Assembly (NCBI RefSeq): GCF_000332155.1
Contig: NZ_KB235898.1
Location: forward strand, 1,029,997 to 1,093,996
Reading direction: 5' to 3'
Length of the DNA stretch: 64,000 nucleotides
DNA from: Kamptonema formosum PCC 6407
Lineage (GTDB): Bacteria; Cyanobacteriota; Cyanobacteriia; Cyanobacteriales; Microcoleaceae
The notes under the pieces were generated by a model. That model did no database searches. It saw nothing but the letters and a program-made list of their open reading frames with translations, and had not been told where the DNA came from. A program made the position numbers and the translations under genes. Shown here piece after piece: positions 9,121-19,700 of the stretch. Position 1 is the first letter of the stretch. Each line of letters starts with the position of its first letter.

Positions 9121-10497
9121 TTAAGGAAATAGAAAACGATGGGGACTCAAAATATTCTCTGGGTCAAATTGCTGTTTAATTTTCTGCATTAAACTGAGGG
9201 CATTTCCATTATAACCCCAAACATCTAACTGTTGCTTAAGCTCTGCGGGAGCCTTTAAAATGCTGAGAAATCCGCTATGAGATTCGCACTGCTGACGTAA
9301 CTGTAAAATGGTTTCTCCGGTCGCATTCTCAAACCGCAAAATTCCCAACCCGCTACCGCTATGAATCAAGCCATCAGCCAGATTGAACTGTGCTAAAGTT
9401 TTCGTAGATTCAGATGCTATGATTCCTATTTTACAGATAATTGTTGAATCTGGGGCAGTTGACCAAATAATTGATTGTAATCTCTGCCAGAAGTTCGTCT
9501 CATCATTCTCAGTACAGATGGTTCCTTTTAATCCTAACTTATAGCCCACTTCTAGCAGACGGCTTGATTGTTGCTCAATACTTTCTGGTATACTTTGAAA
9601 TCTGACGGCTAAACCCAAATTTTTGCCCAAACCTAATTTTTCTACCAACTGCCTTGATAGCAAATCAACTGCTGTTGGTGTTAAAGCTGAGGATAATAAG
9701 GTTTGAGTTGTGTTTGCTAAGGCTTCAACTTCGCCAGTTAAAATTACCGTTACAGATGCGTTTGGCAGCGGATAAACCCGCATTGTAACTTGACTAATAA
9801 TGCCCAGCGTACCGTAGGAACCTGTTAACAACTTCATCAAATCATAGCCAGCGACATTTTTAACAACGCGCCCTCCTGCTTTGGCAATTTTGCCATCGGA
9901 TCGCACGAAAGTAATGCCTAATAATAGATCGCGAACGCCTCGATACCGCTGTCGGAGGGAGCCCGCGTCAGCGGTGGCGATAATGCCGCCGATGGTTGCC
10001 TGTTCTGGATATGCTGGATCTAGGGGTAAAAATTGACCGGAGGTGGCCAAAATTCGCTGTAATTCGGCAAATTTCATCCCTGCTTCGACTGTGACGGTTA
10101 AATCGCCAACGGCGCGATCGATTAGGCGGTTGATGCGATCGCAACTGACAACTACGAGCCCACCTGTACCCCTTTTTAAGGGGGGTTCTGAAACCTGACT
10201 GCGATCGCGAGGGTTAGGGGGCTCTATTCTCACCAATCCCCCCCAGTCAAGTTTGCTACCGCTACCCACCGGCAAAACTCCCCGTCGATTCCGGGAAATG
10301 CAAGCGATCGCACCCGCGAGTTCTTCTTGAGTATTAGGATAAACAGTGCAGTCAATTTCCGTACCTGGGGCGATCGCACTTTCTATCCGTTTTTGCCAAA
10401 AAGTATCTGTATCTTGCCAGGGACAGACGGCATCAGTACCGACAATGCTTTCTAGTTCTTGTGCTAATGCCCAGTTATCCGTTAAAGTCGATTTCAT
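9121..10497 (-). CDS. glcE: Glycolate dehydrogenase FAD-binding subunit GlcE
   Basis: An FAD-binding type-4 (PCMH/VAO) subunit of 458 aa. The PCMH motifs are seen in LPVGSGSKLDWGG, the glycine-rich DPAYPEQATIGGIIATADAG and GRVVKNVAGYDLMKL, and the C-terminus ends LMQKIKQQFDPENILSPHRF, as in the family. Start taken at the ATG giving MKSTLTDNWAL; an in-frame TTG eight codons upstream is less likely. It forms a two-gene unit with glcF downstream and acts in photorespiratory glycolate oxidation. Residues about 88-112 (around PPNPRDRSQVSEPPLKRGT) are a proline/arginine-rich insertion encoded by an interspersed palindromic repeat, placed between the GGL strand and the VVVSCDRINRL segment. Confidence 0.93.
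   Translation of the reverse strand: MKSTLTDNWALAQELESIVGTDAVCPWQDTDTFWQKRIESAIAPGTEIDCTVYPNTQEELAGAIACISRNRRGVLPVGSGSKLDWGGLVRIEPPNPRDRSQVSEPPLKRGTGGLVVVSCDRINRLIDRAVGDLTVTVEAGMKFAELQRILATSGQFLPLDPAYPEQATIGGIIATADAGSLRQRYRGVRDLLLGITFVRSDGKIAKAGGRVVKNVAGYDLMKLLTGSYGTLGIISQVTMRVYPLPNASVTVILTGEVEALANTTQTLLSSALTPTAVDLLSRQLVEKLGLGKNLGLAVRFQSIPESIEQQSSRLLEVGYKLGLKGTICTENDETNFWQRLQSIIWSTAPDSTIICKIGIIASESTKTLAQFNLADGLIHSGSGLGILRFENATGETILQLRQQCESHSGFLSILKAPAELKQQLDVWGYNGNALSLMQKIKQQFDPENILSPHRFLFP
10159..10235. repeat. Interspersed palindromic repeat inserted in frame in glcE
   Basis: The segment contains ACCCCTTTTTAAGGGGGGT and a HIP1-bearing half (GACTGCGATCGCGAGGG) and looks like an intergenic cyanobacterial repeat, yet it lies inside glcE without breaking the frame. 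The encoded stretch has no counterpart expected in the FAD-binding fold. Exact borders are approximate. Confidence 0.65.
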
Positions 10498-10588
10498 TAA
10501 AGTTAGGAGACACTCACTCAAAAAAATAACAAAAAAAAATACTTAAAGCTATTATATTTCTAAACATCATCTTAAGTAACTTTAATTT

Positions 10589-11317
10589 ATGGAACTCGTA
10601 GATGCAATGGCCCTCCTCCATCCCGCCTTAGCAGTGGCGGTGGTGTTCCCGATTATTGGCATGGTTGTCAATATGGCATGGCAAACCCGATCGCGCCGCC
10701 TCCAAAGCGCGGGTGATGGCAAAAGCAAAATTCCGCCCTCCGTCGGTTCCGAGCACGTTAAATTAGGTCGCTGGTTGACTGGTTCAGTTGTCGGAGTTAG
10801 CTTAGTAGCTTTTGCCTATGTTATTTTTTTCAAGAGTATTTTGAAAAATCAACTCTGGAGTAAAGCACCTTTCCAAGTAGTTTTTATCGTGCTAATGTTT
10901 GCAGCCACCATCGCTTCACTGGTATTTCTTTACAAAGCAAGACTACCCAAATGGCGGGCCGTATTTGCCACTTTAAGCAGCGCTGGTTTAATAATTATTG
11001 CCTTCCAAGATGGTATTTTTCGCAGAGACGATCAATGGATGTTTTCTCATTTTTATTACGGTTTACTCGCCGCCATCCTAATGATTATTTCCCTAGCAAT
11101 TGTTCCCGAAATTTACAAAGATAGAACCAACAAGTGGCGCAAAATACATACAATTTTAAACTGCGTAGCTTTGTTACTATTTATAGGTCAAGGCATGACC
11201 GGTTCTAGAGACTTGCTAGAAATTCCTTTGAGTTGGCAGCAAGAACACCTTTATCAGTGTGACTGGAATAATAAAACTTGTCCTAAATCCTCGTCATCCG
11301 TAGGCATGAGCAATTAA
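10589..11317 (+). CDS. DUF4079 family integral membrane protein
   Basis: A 242-aa membrane protein beginning MELVDAMALLHPALAVAVVFP, with about five hydrophobic segments (near residues 10-30, 65-85, 95-115, 122-140, 155-175) and a polar C-terminal tail with two cysteines (CDWNNKTC). The N-terminal HPALAV motif and overall pattern match DUF4079, a cyanobacterial/plastid-lineage family of unknown function, related in topology to ferric-reductase/cytochrome-like membrane proteins. It is divergent from glcE with about 90 bp between the starts, so the promoters share that short AT-rich spacer. No function can be assigned. Confidence 0.82.
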   Translation: MELVDAMALLHPALAVAVVFPIIGMVVNMAWQTRSRRLQSAGDGKSKIPPSVGSEHVKLGRWLTGSVVGVSLVAFAYVIFFKSILKNQLWSKAPFQVVFIVLMFAATIASLVFLYKARLPKWRAVFATLSSAGLIIIAFQDGIFRRDDQWMFSHFYYGLLAAILMIISLAIVPEIYKDRTNKWRKIHTILNCVALLLFIGQGMTGSRDLLEIPLSWQQEHLYQCDWNNKTCPKSSSSVGMSN

Positions 11318-11364
11318 AAATGGCAGAAACTCAGGCAGAAACTCATAATTTCAAGAAATATACC

Positions 11365-11586
11365 TTAACAAGAAAGAGAACAATTAGGGAACTTGCCAAT
11401 TTTGTTAGCGCTAACAATTGTATTTCGGCAGTCGAACACGCTGGCATTAGTTTTCTGAGCCAACTCTTTCAAATTAATCACTGGAGAGTCAGATTGTGGA
11501 GCTTGCATATACAGCTCATAAGCAACTTCCAAGACTTTAAAATTTAACGACAAAGGCTGAATTCGTTTTTCTAGTAGTTGAAACAT
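11365..11586 (-). CDS. Small conserved-looking protein of unknown function (73 aa)
   Basis: The minus-strand frame reads MFQLLEKRIQPLSLNFKVLE and continues to a C-terminus with ...LKELAQKTNASVFDCRNTIV, a plausible small helix-turn-helix-like fold. A strong Shine-Dalgarno (GGAGGGG) sits about 8 nt before this ATG, which decides the start over a longer frame with an unlikely 25-residue extension. An overlapping plus-strand frame of similar length has worse composition and no ribosome site. Function unknown; a DNA-binding or antitoxin-like role is only a guess. It is convergent with the DUF4079 gene. Confidence 0.6.
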   Translation of the reverse strand: MFQLLEKRIQPLSLNFKVLEVAYELYMQAPQSDSPVINLKELAQKTNASVFDCRNTIVSANKIGKFPNCSLSC

Positions 11587-11822
11587 AGTTTTGCCCCTCC
11601 AACAAGCTTCCTCATTAGTTTTCCAGAACTTGACAGTACTTAACCTCTGTCTGAAGTACAAATTATCATCAGCGTCAAACTATGCCAGAAGACAGAAAAT
11701 TTTTGCCAATAAATATGTAAACTTAATGAAAAGTAGACTGAGTAACGATCGCTATCAGCATTGCCCACAATCCAACAGTTAACAGTTAATAGTTAAATAT
11801 CCCGGTAACTTTCAAGTGTCTA

Positions 11823-12563
11823 TTAATTGGGCGTAAATCGTGTTTTTAACACTCCTGATTTCACAAAAGCAGGTGGCTTTTGAGCAGGGTATAAAGTAGC
11901 AGGGATTCTTGATTCATCAGGGGGAGGAAGGGGAGCCATCAAAGGTTGGGTAATATCACGGCCAAGGAATCGTTTAGATAAACGAGCAATCAGAGGATTT
12001 TGGCGTAGTTGATCTTCATTGATGGCATAGATGTTCATATCAACATATTGTTTACTTACGGGATCGTATAAATGCTCTTTCATAATCCCTTCTAGTTCAA
12101 ATCCTCCTGCTGACATAGCTGCTTGAGCCGGACGATTATAACCATAACAATAAGCATAAAAACGATGCAGATGGTAAGCATTAAAAATTAAGTCACCCAT
12201 CAATAAAAGACCTTCAACTCCATAGGAAATGGAACGGTACTGTTTATCAAAAATCCCTGTGACTGATTCGGCTCTTTGATGAAAAGAGCTATAGTCAGCA
12301 GCACCAATAATCCCGATCGCGCCATGAGTTTTATGAACCATTAAGCATTCCAGATAACCACTTTCCGCCGGAGTTGCACGCGATCGCACGATTAATCTTT
12401 CCCTCACTTGTTCCACCGTTTCCGCTTTATCATTGAGACGAAACAGACGCATAAACTCATAGTTTGAGTACATTTTTTCAAAGAGAAATTCCGCATCATC
12501 AGGGTTAGTTCTGATTAATGTAATGGAATTACCTTGATGGAGAATTAGACGATTAAGTGTCAT
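11823..12563 (-). CDS. GNAT family N-acetyltransferase
   Basis: Start taken at the ATG giving MTLNRLILHQGNSITLIRTN (246 aa); the longer frame would run into an interspersed repeat. The central region shows the RimJ/RimL-like GNAT pattern: GIIGAADY strand, a YRSISYGVEGLLLMGDLIFNA helix region and HRFYAYCYGYNRPAQAAMSAGGFELEGIM, typical of the acetyl-CoA-binding and C-terminal strands. The enzyme probably transfers an acetyl group to an amine, but the substrate is unknown. The final 50 residues are proline-rich. It follows the sulfotransferase gene in the same orientation after a 138-bp spacer holding a palindromic repeat, so the two may act on the same product (inference). Confidence 0.8.
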   Translation of the reverse strand: MTLNRLILHQGNSITLIRTNPDDAEFLFEKMYSNYEFMRLFRLNDKAETVEQVRERLIVRSRATPAESGYLECLMVHKTHGAIGIIGAADYSSFHQRAESVTGIFDKQYRSISYGVEGLLLMGDLIFNAYHLHRFYAYCYGYNRPAQAAMSAGGFELEGIMKEHLYDPVSKQYVDMNIYAINEDQLRQNPLIARLSKRFLGRDITQPLMAPLPPPDESRIPATLYPAQKPPAFVKSGVLKTRFTPN

Positions 12564-12606
12564 AATTTTATAAAAAAAACGATAATTTAGAAACCAGGTT
12601 TCTGAG

Positions 12607-12678
12607 ATTTGTAGGGGTAGTGCCCCCGTGCCTACCCCCATCGATCGGGGCAACCACGGGGGGATTGCCCCTACAAAT
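12607..12678. repeat. Inverted repeat with TTTGTAGGGG ends
   Basis: The ends ATTTGTAGGGG and CCCCTACAAAT are complementary, with further internal pairing (GCCCCCGTG with CACGGGGGG). This is a MITE/REP-like interspersed element in the spacer between the sulfotransferase and acetyltransferase genes. It overlaps the spurious N-terminal extension of the downstream frame. Confidence 0.8.
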
Positions 12679-12701
12679 GCGTGTCCGCGTAATTCCTGAG
12701 A

Positions 12702-13523
12702 TTACAATCGACCTGGATAAAAAATCCGATAAAACCAAGTAAAGTTTTGTTTAATTGTAATTTCAAAGCGGTTAGGTATGGTATGATAAACGAAAGGCTG
12801 ATGGGGATTGTAGGTTTCTTCCACATACTTACCTCCCGATTCCGAGTAAGTGGGGACTTGAAAGTTAATGTTAGTTAAATCAAGTGAAATAGGCCCAAGG
12901 TTTAACCAGTTGACTAATTCTGTTAACACTTCCTGCGGGTTACTCATTAAATGCTCGTATACAACGTAAAATATTTTTTGTTGTAAGCTTTCTTCTAAGT
13001 CTTGCACTTGTTCTAAGGATTCGAGCACTGAACCGACAACCCCTTGAGGTAAAAATAATTGTTGGGCGCGATCGGCTCGCGATCGCGAAGCAAGTTTTTC
13101 GGGAAAATCTAACAGCAGGTTTTTTTGATGTTGGGTTTCTATAGCTGCACAAATTTGCCCTAATTCTCGTACACAAACCACCATTCGGCAGTTGGGATCG
13201 AGCAAATTAATTAATTCTAGATGTTGCAACCATTGGGGATGAATATCAACTATCCAAGCTTCAGAAATCTGCTCAAACCAACCATTAATAAACCCTATCA
13301 TCGCCGATCGCGATCGCTCCATCGTTGGGTTAAATTCCTGATTGAGATGGTTAATAGCTTGGGGGTGAGTGCTGATAAAAGTACGGAAGTTAAGCAATAA
13401 ATCGCATAAAGGCGATCGTAAGTGATTGCTATAAATATCTGGATGTTGTGCTAAACTTTGACTTAAAAAGTCTATACCAGAACAAGGGAGTCCTGTAAGA
13501 TAGAGTAGGTGATGATTCAGCAT
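12702..13523 (-). CDS. Sulfotransferase family protein
   Basis: A 273-aa protein starting MLNHHLLYLTGLPCSGIDFL. GLPCSG fits the PAPS 5'-phosphosulfate-binding loop of sulfotransferases, and the following PDIYSNHLRSP and later MVVCVRELGQICAAIE (3'-phosphate-binding strand, R-E-L in place of the common R-D-P/H) and VYEHLMSNPQEVLTELVNWLNL segments match the family layout. It would transfer sulfate from PAPS to an unknown acceptor, probably a polysaccharide or secondary metabolite. It is upstream of a GNAT gene in the same direction. No glycosyltransferase or biosynthetic cluster is adjacent, so the substrate stays open. Confidence 0.75.
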   Translation of the reverse strand: MLNHHLLYLTGLPCSGIDFLSQSLAQHPDIYSNHLRSPLCDLLLNFRTFISTHPQAINHLNQEFNPTMERSRSAMIGFINGWFEQISEAWIVDIHPQWLQHLELINLLDPNCRMVVCVRELGQICAAIETQHQKNLLLDFPEKLASRSRADRAQQLFLPQGVVGSVLESLEQVQDLEESLQQKIFYVVYEHLMSNPQEVLTELVNWLNLGPISLDLTNINFQVPTYSESGGKYVEETYNPHQPFVYHTIPNRFEITIKQNFTWFYRIFYPGRL

Positions 13524-13533
13524 AATAATCTCA

Positions 13534-13720
13534 TTAAACTTGTAGGGTGCGTCATAGATGCCAACTGTACTTCCGTTGGCCGCCAGGGGTTAAAACCACC
13601 GTCTAATAGCCGTCTAATAGCTTAAGTCCTTTGAAGAGGACTAAGAAGAAAACTCTTAAATTCTTCAGTCCTCTTTAGAGGACTTAAGCTTTGAGACAGG
13701 GGTTAAAACCCCTGTCGGAC
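13534..13720. repeat. Cluster of palindromic repeats upstream of the sulfotransferase gene
   Basis: This spacer holds TGTAGGGTGCGTCA, an inverted pair CTTAAGTCCTTTGAAGAGGACT / AGTCCTCTTTAGAGGACTTAAG, and a perfect palindrome GACAGGGGTTAAAACCCCTGTC. These are interspersed repeat types, not a gene. The AAGTCCTC...GAGGACTT stem lies in the gap between two genes of the same orientation and may also slow or stop transcription. Confidence 0.75.
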
Positions 13721-13780
13721 TGTTGGACTGACAGACTATTGGACTGGGTTTTTTCGCCTAACTTAGGCTCAAACTCAACT

Positions 13781-16700
13781 CTACAAGATAGAATCAGCCG
13801 TAATTGAATCAGCAGAAACCCCCGTTAAAGATACCAACAATTGATTACTCGCAGTAACGCGAATGATGGTATCTCCTACCCGCTCGCCACTCCCAGGAGT
13901 AATAGTAAGATCGGCGAAACTAAGATTATCAATCAATTTCAAGAAATCTTGTCCCACCATAAAATCAGTAATGACACCAGCACCCTGACTTGGTGTTAGT
14001 ACAAAAACATCATTACCAGCTCCACCTGTAAGAGAATCATCACCATCACCCCCATAGAGAGTATCGTCACCATTATCTCCCAAGAGAGTATCATTGCCAA
14101 TGCCACCACAGACTAAATCATTCCCATTACCTCCATGTAACGAGTCATTCCCTTCGCCACCCCAAACAATATCTTGACCGGCATTTCCACTGACAACATC
14201 ATCGCCTTTATTCCCCAGCAAAATGTCATCCCCTAACTCTCCCAAGACTGTATCATTCCCAGCATCTCCACAAAGAGTATCCTCCCCTAAGCCGCCAGAA
14301 ATCCAGTCATCATTTTGACCCCCGCGCCCGAAATCATTATCCTTTCCAGCATCAATGGTATCGTTGCCTGCATAACCGTAAATAACATCTTTCCCTTGAT
14401 TGCCAAAGAGTACATCGTTGCTACCTTTGCCTAGAATACTATCATCACCGATGGCTCCATTGAGAGTGTTAGCATCGTTGTCTCCCAACAGCACATCATG
14501 GGGAGGATTGCTAGCCGGAATCGGGCCAAGGTGACTGTTATTTACTGATAATTCTAATTGGCTCAAACCCAAGATATCATTATCGGGTGTGGGAATGGCT
14601 GAAATGTTAATCGCCGCCGCATTTGCCTTAGAACTCAGAGCCTTTTTTGTATTATTGGAGACGAGATCGCTAAAGGATTTTGTGCCATTGAAAGCCGCAA
14701 CTATATCCTCAAGGGTACTGGTTTGAGCTACTTTTTGGGCTTTGAATAATTCCAGGATATTCGGGGCTTTGAGGATTTGATTGTTGGTGGCCGCGATTAC
14801 TTCGGAGAATTGTGCTATGGTGTCGAGATTGACCGTATCATTCAAAGTTGTTGGGTCAATCTGATTGATGTATTGGTTCAGAAGGATGGCGATTTGGTTA
14901 CTATCGCTGAGATTGAGAGAACCGTTTTGGATAGTTTGGGCGATCGCATCAATGACGATATCCCCTAAAGTTTGACTGTCTACATCAAGATTTGGGGCGA
15001 TAGTTTGAACCGCCTTGGTAATTTGCGTGACTGAGGTTTGAATCGCCACCTGAGTTGCTAAAACCGCTAAACCATCGCTGGAACCCTTTTGAGCCGCTGT
15101 TATGGGGTCAAAAGTTCCGAGGTCAACATTACTAGGTAATCTCCAAGCGGCTTTTAGGCTCGTTTGCGCCGCCTCTGGGGTCATACCTCCATTGACGAGG
15201 GCCGCAATTACGGAGGTGAGGGGTGTTACCATCGTAGAACCAGCAACCGCTCTGAGGATACCTGTAAAAGCTTCTCCCGTCACCGCATCAGTGCCACCGA
15301 CTATTACATATTGACCTTCTTCGGGGTCAAGGATGCCGTTACCATTAGTGTCGAAGTCGCCGGGAACATCGAGGCTAAAGTTACCAGCAGCATCGGTAGT
15401 GCCGCTAGGTTCGTCAGTGTCTTGAGTGCCGTTACCGTTAGCATCAAAGAAGACAGTGCCTCCAACGATGGGGCCATCTTGACCTTTACCTTTAACTGCG
15501 ATCGTTTGAGTTGTGTTAGTAGTCGTTTGAGCATTGGTAGCTATGGGAGTAGTGCGTTTGAAGATAGCATCGGTATTTAAGTCAGTACCCACAACTTCTT
15601 GACTCTTGGTGGCTGCATTGGAGGCAGAGTTACCTGCGAACGTCGTATCGCTATTGATATTAACAACGGGGAGTTCATTCGATGCAGGTAAGCCTTCTTC
15701 GCTGGCTTTTAATGCCTTTTGAGCATCAATAGCCGCTTGAGTCAGGGTAAATATTGCTCCGCCAAACCCTTGTCCATCATCAGTGGTCTTGTTGGCATCA
15801 CCGCCAACTCCTCCAGCAGCAACGTTATTCGTAAAACTGGAACCGTTAGTAATGTTTAGAGTGCCACTGCGGACAAAGATTGCACCTCCCATCCCCGCAC
15901 TGGCTTGTGTTCCTGCTCCAAAGCCACCGTGGCCACCGTCGCCACCATTGCCACCATTGCTACTAGTGACAGCAGGACCACCACTGCCACCATTGCCACC
16001 ACTGCTACCAAAGCCACCCCTGCCACCCCTGCCACCATTGCCACCATTGCCACCTTTGGAGCCACCACTGCCACCACTGCCACCATTGCCACCACTGCTA
16101 CCAAAGCCACCAGGACCACCACTGCCACCATTGCCACCATTGCCAACTTTGGAGCCATCACTGCCATCAACTCCAGTTAATCCCAGTCCCCCACTTCCCG
16201 CACTGGTTCGATCGCTCCCCCGTGCTTGGTTACTGTCAAACGCAACGCGATTGAGAGTGACATTCCCGCCATAAATAAACATTGCACCCCCCATCCCTGC
16301 ACCTCCTGCGCCAGGGTTAGCAACGCCTCCTTTGAGGTTGAGGTCATTAAACGTGATATTTCCCGATCTGACAAAAAAGAACGGGCGATCTTTCTCATCA
16401 ACTTGCCCATTATTATTGTTATCGCCGCTAATCGTAAGGCCATTACCATTAAAGGTGATATCGCTATCAATCAGCGGCACCATCCGCAACAGAGAGTCCT
16501 CAAAATTCAACAGAGAGTCCCCAAAATTCAGGCGCACATTATTTAATAGGGAAATAGTATCGGCTCCTTCTTGGGTATTAGCTTTTTGAATCGCCCAACT
16601 GAGAGTCCCTTCCGTTGTCCCTAAACCGTCATCTGTATCTTTGTTGACTTGGATTCCTTCAATTTTTAGGGTAGGAGTCGGAGTTGCTGTTGGAGTCGCT

Positions 16701-19700
16701 GTTGGAGTCGCTGTTGGAGTTGGAGTTACCGTTGGAGTCGGAGTTGCTGTTGGAGTTGGAGTCGCTGTTGGAGTTGCTGTTGGAGTCGGAGTTGCCGTTG
16801 GAGTCGGAGTTGCCGTTGGAGTTGGAGTTGGCGTTGGAGTTGCTGTTGTCGCCTGAAAAGTATAGATTTCCCCAGTATTAAACGCCGCCGTTAAATTATT
16901 CCCAGAATTATCTTGAATAGTAGGAGTCGCCGCCGTATCTAATCGTAAATCTCCATCCCCAGTAATACCATTAACCGTTACCGTAACACTCGTTCCCGTA
17001 GCCGCAGAAACACTAGCAATTGTACCCTTAGCTGTGCCAGTGGGAGTCAGGGCAAAATCACTAATATCTAAACCCTGAACCCCTTCACTGAAATCGACTT
17101 GATAAACTACACTCGACGCATTCGTTGTCGCGGTAGTCGGAGTTTGGCGAGCAATCTTAGTAATCGTCGGAGGAGTCGTATCCGCAGGAGTTATAGTATA
17201 GCTTTCCCCTGTGGTAAAAGCCGCAGTGAAATTATTCCCAGTATTATCTTTAATCGTAGGAGTCGCCGCCGTATCTAACCGTAAATCTCCATCCCCAGTA
17301 ATACCATTAACCGTCACCGTGACACTCGTTCCCGTAGCCGTAGAAACACTGGCAATATTACCCTTAGCTGTGCCAGTGGGAGTCAGAGCAAAATCACTAA
17401 TATCTAAACCCTGAACCGCTTCACTAAAATCGACTTGATACACCACACTCGACGCATTCGTTGTCGCCGTTGTCGGAGTTTGACGAGCAATCTTAGTAAT
17501 CGTGGGGGGAGTTGTATCAAAAGTATAGATTTCCCCTGTAGTAAACGCCGCCGTTAAATTATTCCCAGCATTATCTTGAATCGTGGGAGTCGCCGCCGTA
17601 TCTAATCGTAAATCTCCTTCTCCGGTAATGCCATCAACCGTTACCGTTACACTCGTTCCCGTAGTAGCAGAAACACTGGCAATATTACCCTTAGCTGTGC
17701 CAGTGGGAGTCAGGGTAAAATCACTAACATCGAGATTTTTAACCGCCTCGCTGAAATTAACTTGATAAACTACACTCGCTGCTGTTGTTGTCGCACTTAG
17801 AGGATTTTGCCGAGTAATACTGCTAACAGTTGGTAGAACAGCATCGACATTAACGCCTGTGGTATCTCCCACATTCTTGAGAATTAAACCAACACTGCTA
17901 CCGCCACCATCCTTAATTGTTGCATCTCCCGTTAGAGTTAACGCATTGCCTAAAATAACGCCATCATTATCGGCATTTCCTGCGGCAATGTTGTAACGAA
18001 ATATATGAAAGGCAGAGGCTGCGCCCGTTCCAACTGAGGTCGCATTCACCGTTCCTCCGGTGTTCAAAGTCACCGGAATATACGCGCTTCCTGTGCCTTT
18101 ATTAATCGTGACAGGTTGGGAGAAATTGACGATAAAATCTAAGTTGGCTCCCGCTTTAAAGGTGATAGCTGGTGGTACGCTAACACTGAGAATTTCGCCT
18201 ACTGGTTTATATTCAAAAGCCCCAATGTCAACGGTAGTATTAACAATCCGGGCAAAACCAGTTCCTCGTTGATCGGTGGTTAATGCCGTCGCATTGGCAT
18301 TATTGCCCGCATCAATGGCGGGACTTCCTGCTAGTAAAACATGGGTTTGACTTAATCCCCCATTATCGGCTAGGGGGCCGAGTTTAGCATCAAGGGGAGT
18401 TGCTGCTGTTCCAACTAAGGGGCCGACGGGAAAGGGAGTGGCTACTCCCGTGTTATCGCCTATGAGGTTTCCGCCTCCGTCTGTCCAGGTTCCGCCGGAT
18501 AAATCGGGGTTTTTAATATTAGTTGATAAGTCGAAGTTTCCGGCAACTAATGTATTTTTTATGGTCGCTGTTCCATTATTCTGAAATATTGCTCCTCCAT
18601 TATCAAAGGAGGTGCTATTAGTAACATCTGTATCTGCTGTATTGTTGGTAAACGTGCTATTAGTAACGTTGAGCGTGCCAATATTATGAATGGCTCCGCC
18701 ACTATCTTGCACACTATTTCCCGAAAAGGTACTGTTATTAATTGTGGCTGTACTACTGTAGTAAACAAAGAGCGCCCCACCGCCCTCTCCCCCGTTACCC
18801 GTGACTTGGTTATTGCTAAATGTACTATTATTAACCGTGAGGTTGCCCAGGGTACTGGTGACGTAAATAGCGCCGCCTCGTTTGTCGGCTAATCCATTAT
18901 TGAAGGTGAGGTTATTGAGGGTGAGATCGGTGTTTGAGGGAACATAAAAGAAGCGAAAGGCGGGTGCTGCGGTATCCCGTTGTATAATCGCACCGTTACC
19001 ATTAATTGTTAGTTTTCCCCCAACTGTCAGATCCGCAGGAGTGGGTAAACCGTTGGCTGTACTGGAAAAACCGTCGGAGATATTATTATCAACGGTTGTT
19101 AGGGTGTAGGTTCCAGAAGTTAGTTCAATGATGTCATCTGCAAGAGTAGCATTCGCGTCTGCGATCGCTTGTTTTAATGCTGTTACATCACCAGCCGCGA
19201 CGTTGAAGGTTGCCAATACCCCTGGATAGGCGGCCAATTTGACTCGATTAAAAGGAAATTGGGTGCGGATTTTTCCCAAAATAACATCCAGATTCCAGGT
19301 GCCCCCAAGTTCGGGGTTTCCTACTTTTTGACTGGAGGCGGCGATGTTAATTCCCAGGATTTGATGGAGACGGGAAACAAAGGTATTGCTCTCTTTTCCT
19401 ATTTCACAGCTATATAAGCATAAATCGGCATTTTTTTTCAGGGCTTTACGCCATGAGTTTAATTGGGGCGCGTAACTATCGATATTATTGAGGTTCAGGG
19501 TTGTGTTGCCCAGATGTAGGGTTCCTAAACTTCCGTGAGCCACAATATGAAGGGCTGCTAAATTGTTATACTTAGAGAGAATATCTGTTAGTTGTTGAAC
19601 TCCATCCCCATTACTGTTAATGAAGGTGACGTAAATTCCTGTTTCAATGGCATCAATCAGGCAGGCATAATCCTTGACAGCAGCATCTATTATCAGGAGT

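Noticed and set aside
11320-11547. Plus-strand 75-codon frame after the DUF4079 gene
   Set aside because: It overlaps a minus-strand frame with a strong Shine-Dalgarno and more protein-like composition.
15783-16274. Proline-rich plus-strand open frame of 163 codons
   Set aside because: It is the complement of the Gly/Asn/Ser repeat in the giant gene, has no ribosome site, and its composition is fully explained by the repeat.
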